Below are positions 5,268 to 8,610 of a stretch of 8,610 nt of DNA, piece by piece. The stretch comes from Pseudomonadota bacterium. GTDB taxonomy: Bacteria > Myxococcota > Myxococcia > Myxococcales > Myxococcaceae. Position numbers and translations under genes: made by a program. The stretch spans positions 1 to 8,610 of the forward strand of contig JAFAAN010000050.1 of the NCBI GenBank assembly GCA_023426545.1, given 5' to 3'. Below the pieces are notes generated by a model. That model did no database searches. It saw only the letters and a program-made list of their open reading frames with translations, and was not told the DNA's origin. Every line of letters begins with the position of its first letter. The first letter of the stretch is position 1.

Positions 5268-6941
5268 ATGACCTACCAACGCAACCCGGTGAAGGCGCCC
5301 CGCGTGTCGGGCCTCGCGCTCAAGGCCTTCGTGAACGCGCTCGAGAGCAGCGTCGGGTCCGTGATGCTGGACAAGCTGACCCGCGACAGCGGCATCGAAC
5401 GCTGGCGCGAGCTCTCCGCCGGAGACGCGCCGCCGCTCCAGTTCCCGCTGCCTCCGGGGCCCGCCGCCACGGAGCCGCAGACGCCCACCGAGCAGGCGGC
5501 GCGCGCCATCGCCTCCGCATCCGGCCCGCCGGAGCGTGAGAGCGTGGCCGCCTACGCCCGCGCATACCGCGAGGGCTCGGCGGACCCGGTCGCCGTGGTG
5601 GGCCGCATCCATGACGCCATCTCGCGGCTGGACAGCGGCAAGCAGCGCCTGGGCCTGTTCATCGCGCGCAAGCCGGACGAGGTGCGCCGCGCCGCCGAGG
5701 CTTCCGCGGATCGCCTTCGCGCGGGCCGGCCGCTGAGCGTGCTCGATGGGGTTCCCGTCGTGCTGAAGGACGAGGTCGACGTGGCCGGCTTTCCCACCAC
5801 GCTGGGCACTCGCTTCCGCACGCAGGTGGCCACCGCGGACTCGACGGTGGCGGCGCGTCTCAAGGCCGCCGGCGCCATCCTCCTCGGGAAGGCCAACATG
5901 AACGAGATTGGCATCAACCCCATCGGGTTGAATCCCCACCACGGCGCCGCGCGGAACCCCTGGGACACTGGGCGCATCACGGGCGGAAGCTCCAGTGCCT
6001 CGGCGGCTGCGGTGGCCGCGGGCCTGTGTCCGGTGAGCATCGGCGCGGATGGGGGCGGCTCCATCCGCATCCCCGCGGCCCTGTGCGGCATCGTGGGCCT
6101 CAAGGCGACGTGGGGCCGCATCCCGGAGACAGGCGTGCCGCCGCTCTGCTGGAACGTGGGCCACGTGGGCCCCATGGGGCTCACCGTGGACGACGTCGCC
6201 GCCGCGTATGCGCTCCTGGCGGGTCCGGATGGCCAGGACCTCGTCTCGCAGGGGCAGTCGCCGCACCACCTGTCGGGCTATGAGGACGAGGCACTGGGGG
6301 GCATCCGGCTGGGCATCTGCTGGGACCACTTCGAGGACGCCGATGCCGACGTCGTCGCCCGCTGCAAGGAAGCCGTGGCCGCGCTGTCGGCCGCGGGGGC
6401 GCGGGTGGTGGAGATTCCGCCGCCGGACCTCAACACCGTGCTGTGGACCCACAGCTGCATCATCCTGAGTGAGATGTCCGAGGCGATGCTTCCGCACATG
6501 AAGGCGCGCCTGCCAGACTTCGGGCTCGACACGCGCACCAACCTCGCCATTGGCCGGCACTTCCGGGCCACGGACCTGGTGCATGCGCTGCGGCACCGGC
6601 ACCGCCTGACGCGCGAGCTGCTCGCGCGGATGGCCGACGTCGATGTCATCGTCACGCCCACGACGGCCACCACCGCGCCGCTGATTCCGGAGGCGGCGCT
6701 GCCCGATGGCGAGTCGAACCTCCCCGTCGTCGACGCGCTCATGCGCTTCGTGCGCCTAGCCAACCTGACGGGCTTCCCGTCCCTGTCCGTGCCAGCCGGG
6801 TTCGACGAGGAGGGCCTCCCCGTGGGCGTCCAGCTGACGGGCCGGCCGTACGAGGAACACCTGCTGCTGCGCCTGGGGCGCGTGGTCGAGCGCGCCTCGG
6901 AGCACCGCGTGCCGCCTGTTCATCTGCGCGCACTTCGCTGA
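5268..6941 (+). CDS. Amidase-signature hydrolase, plant-type FAAH-like
   Basis: Serine amidase of 557 residues with the complete Ser-cisSer-Lys triad: K167 in GVPVVLKDEVD, S241 in TGGSSSASAA and S265 in GADGGGSIRIPAALCG. The 24-residue spacing between the two serines equals that of mammalian FAAH (S217/S241). The N-terminal extension (1-90), with KAPRVSGLALKAFVNALE, and the block around LGKANMNEIG resemble, from memory, Arabidopsis fatty acid amide hydrolase. A likely substrate class is therefore N-acylethanolamines or related fatty amides. Other amidase-signature substrates remain possible, and similarity does not fix specificity. No signal peptide or obvious N-terminal transmembrane helix is seen, so a cytoplasmic or peripheral-membrane location is likely. 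The ATG follows a weak Shine-Dalgarno (AGG at 5255-5257). The gene is divergent from recQ and from the LysR remnant, and appears monocistronic with a hairpin downstream. Confidence 0.87.
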   Translation: MTYQRNPVKAPRVSGLALKAFVNALESSVGSVMLDKLTRDSGIERWRELSAGDAPPLQFPLPPGPAATEPQTPTEQAARAIASASGPPERESVAAYARAYREGSADPVAVVGRIHDAISRLDSGKQRLGLFIARKPDEVRRAAEASADRLRAGRPLSVLDGVPVVLKDEVDVAGFPTTLGTRFRTQVATADSTVAARLKAAGAILLGKANMNEIGINPIGLNPHHGAARNPWDTGRITGGSSSASAAAVAAGLCPVSIGADGGGSIRIPAALCGIVGLKATWGRIPETGVPPLCWNVGHVGPMGLTVDDVAAAYALLAGPDGQDLVSQGQSPHHLSGYEDEALGGIRLGICWDHFEDADADVVARCKEAVAALSAAGARVVEIPPPDLNTVLWTHSCIILSEMSEAMLPHMKARLPDFGLDTRTNLAIGRHFRATDLVHALRHRHRLTRELLARMADVDVIVTPTTATTAPLIPEAALPDGESNLPVVDALMRFVRLANLTGFPSLSVPAGFDEEGLPVGVQLTGRPYEEHLLLRLGRVVERASEHRVPPVHLRALR

Positions 6942-6984
6942 GCCTCTCGGGCTTCAAGTCTTGGAAAAGCAGTAAATCGTGTCA

Positions 6985-7013
6985 GGGTGGCGCCGCGTGC
7001 TCGCGGGCCACCC
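6985..7013 (+). terminator. Strong hairpin downstream of the amidase gene
   Basis: GGGTGGC (6985-6991) pairs with GCCACCC (7007-7013). After one bulged G (6992), CCGCG (6993-6997) pairs with CGCGG (7002-7006), closing on a tgct loop: twelve pairs in all. It begins 43 bases after the amidase stop codon. No T-run follows. Probable terminator for the amidase transcript, unless the cellulase promoter lies upstream of it, in which case it would belong to the cellulase leader. Confidence 0.5.
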
Positions 7014-7035
7014 CACGGGCCACGCACTCGACACA

Positions 7036-7080
7036 GCCCGCGTCACCCCGGACGCCGCTCCCTGGCGTCCGCACGCGGGC
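7036..7080 (+). promoter_or_regulatory. Two-tier stem-loop directly before the cellulase ribosome binding site
   Basis: An outer stem, GCCCGCGT (7036-7043) with ACGCGGGC (7073-7080), encloses an asymmetric internal loop (cacccc / gc) and an inner stem, GGACGCC (7050-7056) with GGCGTCC (7064-7070), closing on gctccct. All fifteen pairs are Watson-Crick. The structure ends on the base before the Shine-Dalgarno GGGAGGA (7081-7087). It could influence translation or mRNA stability of the cellulase gene. No riboswitch class is recognised. Confidence 0.45.
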
Positions 7081-7095
7081 GGGAGGAATGGCCTC

Positions 7096-8574
7096 GTGCA
7101 ACTTCATGACACCGTCGGCTCGCAGTCCCGTCGTCTTCCCGCCTCCACCGCGCTGATGTTCGCGGCGGCCCTCGTGAGCGCCTGCGGGCCTTCGGAGCCG
7201 CCTGCCCCGGTGGACTCCGAGTCCCCTGGCGTCAGCACCGCCGCGCTGACCGAGCTCGTCTCCAACGGCACCTTCAGCGGCGGCACGGTGGCGCCGTGGT
7301 GGAACGGGCCCAACACGCAGCCGCGGGTGGAGGGCGGCCGGTTGCGCGTGGACGTCAGCGGGGGCACCGCCAATCCCTGGGACGCATTGATAGGGCAGAG
7401 CGGCATCCCGCTGGTGAACGGCCGGTCCTACACGCTGTCCTTCACCGCCTCCGCGTCGGTGAGCACGACGGCGCGCGTGACGGTGCAGTTGGAGAGTCCC
7501 CCGTACACCGCGCCGCTGGACCAGCAGGTGACGCTGGATGGAACGCCGCGGCGCTTCACGTTCCCCTTCACGTCGGCGCTGGCCACGCAGGCAGGGCAGG
7601 TCACCTTCCAGCTCGGCGGCCGCGCGGCGGGTTTCAGCGCGTACTTCGATGACATCTCGCTGACCACGGAGGAGGGCGGCAGCGGCGGCGGACCGCTGTC
7701 AATGACGAGCGGCTTCTACATCGACCCGGACTCCAACCCCGCCAACTGGGTCCGGGCGAACAGCGGGGACTCGCGCGCGGCGCGCATCCAAGCGTTCGTC
7801 GCGAACAACCTGGCGGCCCGCTGGTTCGGCGGGTGGAACGGCAACATCTCCACGGCGGTGTCCAGTTTCGTCGCCGCCGCGGACGCGGTGGACAAGCTGC
7901 CGGTGCTGGTGGCCTACAACATCCCTGGCCGGGATTGCGGAAGCCACTCCGGTGGAGGCGCGGGCAGCCCGGAGGCGTATCGGACGTGGATCGCCTCGTT
8001 CGCCTCGGCCATCGGCAACCGTCCCGCGGTCGTCATCATCGAGCCCGATGCCGTGGCCCAGCTCGACTGCCTGTCGAGCGACGCCGAGCGGCAGACGCGC
8101 ATCAGCCTGATTCGCTACGCCACCGAGCAGTTCCGCGACCACGCGCCGAACACGTGGGCGTACCTGGATGCCGGCAATGCCCTGTGGATCAACGCGGACA
8201 CCATGGCCCAGCGGCTGGAGAACATGGGCGTGCGCAACGTGCGGGGCTTCGCCCTCAACGTGTCGAACTTCTACACCACCGCGCAGTCGGCCACGTACGC
8301 CGGCTCGGTGAATGCCTCGTTGAACAGCCGCTACGGTTACACCAAGCCCTTCGTGGTGGACACCAGCCGCAACGGGAATGGCTCCAACGGTGAGTGGTGC
8401 AACCCCGCCGGGCGGAAGGTTGGCGCCACCAACGTGGTGGGCGCCGGGGGCGCGGAGCTGCTCCTGTGGGTCAAGGTCCCCGGGGACTCCGACGGTCAGT
8501 GCGGCATCGCGCCGAACACGCCCGCGGGGACGTTCATGCCGGACGTGGCCATCCGGTTGCTCGACGGCCTCTGA
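7096..8574 (+). CDS. GH6 cellulase lipoprotein with CBM4/9-like module
   Basis: Secreted, lipid-anchored beta-1,4-glucanase of 492 residues. The signal peptide ends in a lipobox, LVSAC (C30). Residues 54-190 (VSNGTFSGG near the start, FDDISL at the end) form a jelly-roll carbohydrate-binding module of CBM4/9 type. A short Gly/Ser linker (193-199) leads to the GH6 catalytic domain, 202-492. Its active-site signatures are intact: VAYNIPGRDC (D280), VVIIEPDAVA (general acid D318) and VVDTSRNGNG (D422). These correspond, from family knowledge, to the three key aspartates of Thermobifida Cel6A. The catalytic domain is about 290 residues, closer to GH6 endoglucanases than to the longer bacterial cellobiohydrolases. 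GTG 7096 is chosen because GGGAGGA (7081-7087) precedes it by eight bases and because it gives a normal lipoprotein signal; a GTG at 6979 would add 39 unlikely residues and run through two hairpins. Monocistronic, with a hairpin just downstream. Confidence 0.92.
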   Translation: MQLHDTVGSQSRRLPASTALMFAAALVSACGPSEPPAPVDSESPGVSTAALTELVSNGTFSGGTVAPWWNGPNTQPRVEGGRLRVDVSGGTANPWDALIGQSGIPLVNGRSYTLSFTASASVSTTARVTVQLESPPYTAPLDQQVTLDGTPRRFTFPFTSALATQAGQVTFQLGGRAAGFSAYFDDISLTTEEGGSGGGPLSMTSGFYIDPDSNPANWVRANSGDSRAARIQAFVANNLAARWFGGWNGNISTAVSSFVAAADAVDKLPVLVAYNIPGRDCGSHSGGGAGSPEAYRTWIASFASAIGNRPAVVIIEPDAVAQLDCLSSDAERQTRISLIRYATEQFRDHAPNTWAYLDAGNALWINADTMAQRLENMGVRNVRGFALNVSNFYTTAQSATYAGSVNASLNSRYGYTKPFVVDTSRNGNGSNGEWCNPAGRKVGATNVVGAGGAELLLWVKVPGDSDGQCGIAPNTPAGTFMPDVAIRLLDGL

Positions 8575-8585
8575 GCGCCGGAGTG

Positions 8586-8610
8586 GCGCCGCACGACGTC
8601 AGTGCGGCGC
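8586..8610 (+). terminator. Perfect 9-bp hairpin after the cellulase gene
   Basis: GCGCCGCAC (8586-8594) pairs exactly with GTGCGGCGC (8602-8610) around the loop gacgtca, starting 12 bases after the stop codon. This is a probable intrinsic terminator. The window ends at the last stem base, so any T-run or further stem cannot be seen. Confidence 0.65.

Noticed and set aside
5229..6602. Long minus-strand frame of 457 codons opposite the amidase gene
   Set aside because: It is the shadow of the amidase coding frame. The translation is Arg/His/Gly-rich with no domain, whereas the plus strand encodes a complete catalytic triad.
6979..7095. GTG at 6979 as the start of the cellulase gene
   Set aside because: It would put two strong hairpins inside the coding region and bury the lipoprotein signal about 70 residues into the protein. 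GTG 7096 has a good Shine-Dalgarno and a normal signal peptide.
1..8610. CRISPR arrays, insertion sequences, integrases or rRNA genes
   Set aside because: No regular 25-40 base direct repeats with spacers, no transposase or integrase motifs, and no rRNA-like sequence were seen in the window.

Overview
The window is high-GC DNA (hand-counted 60-base blocks run from about 50% to 78% G+C). Its gene content (a polymorphic toxin with its immunity protein, lipoprotein enzymes, a cellulase) suggests a myxobacterium of the Myxococcus/Corallococcus group. That assignment rests on family recognition, not on a marker gene.

Layout. (1) 1-1795, plus strand: the 3' part of a polymorphic toxin ending in a Tox-REase-5 nuclease domain, followed 11 nt later by an Imm52-type immunity gene. 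The toxin tip and most of the immunity gene are clearly poorer in G+C than the DNA on either side, as expected of an exchanged toxin/immunity cassette. A long bulged hairpin at 1799-1841 closes the unit. (2) 1842-2105: non-coding, holding six imperfect 10-bp repeats (cGGRAC) in exact helical phase and an isolated tRNA T-arm-like motif. (3) 2106-3062, plus: a pirin-family protein with a Tat signal and lipobox. (4) 3069-5021, minus, convergent with pirin: a RecQ-family helicase with the zinc cluster near its C terminus and no recognisable HRDC domain. (5) 5022-5267: the gap between recQ and the amidase gene holds about 40 codons of the C-terminal tail of a LysR-type regulator on the minus strand, the remains of a deleted or decayed gene. 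(6) 5268-6941, plus: an amidase-signature hydrolase closely resembling plant-type fatty acid amide hydrolase, including its N-terminal extension. (7) 6942-7095: two strong hairpins, one probably the amidase terminator, the other lying directly against the ribosome binding site of the next gene. (8) 7096-8574, plus: a lipoprotein with a CBM4/9-like module and a GH6 cellulase domain, followed by a perfect 9-bp hairpin at the window edge.

The genes do not form one pathway. The only clear functional unit is the toxin/immunity pair. The other genes look like independent transcription units for surface or envelope enzymes (pirin lipoprotein, cellulase lipoprotein), DNA repair (RecQ) and lipid-amide hydrolysis. 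I do not see an obviously new multi-gene system. The most promising leads are the toxin cassette (delivery route unknown because its N terminus lies outside the window), the phased decamer repeat, the orphaned LysR tail divergent from the amidase, and the structured leader of the cellulase gene.
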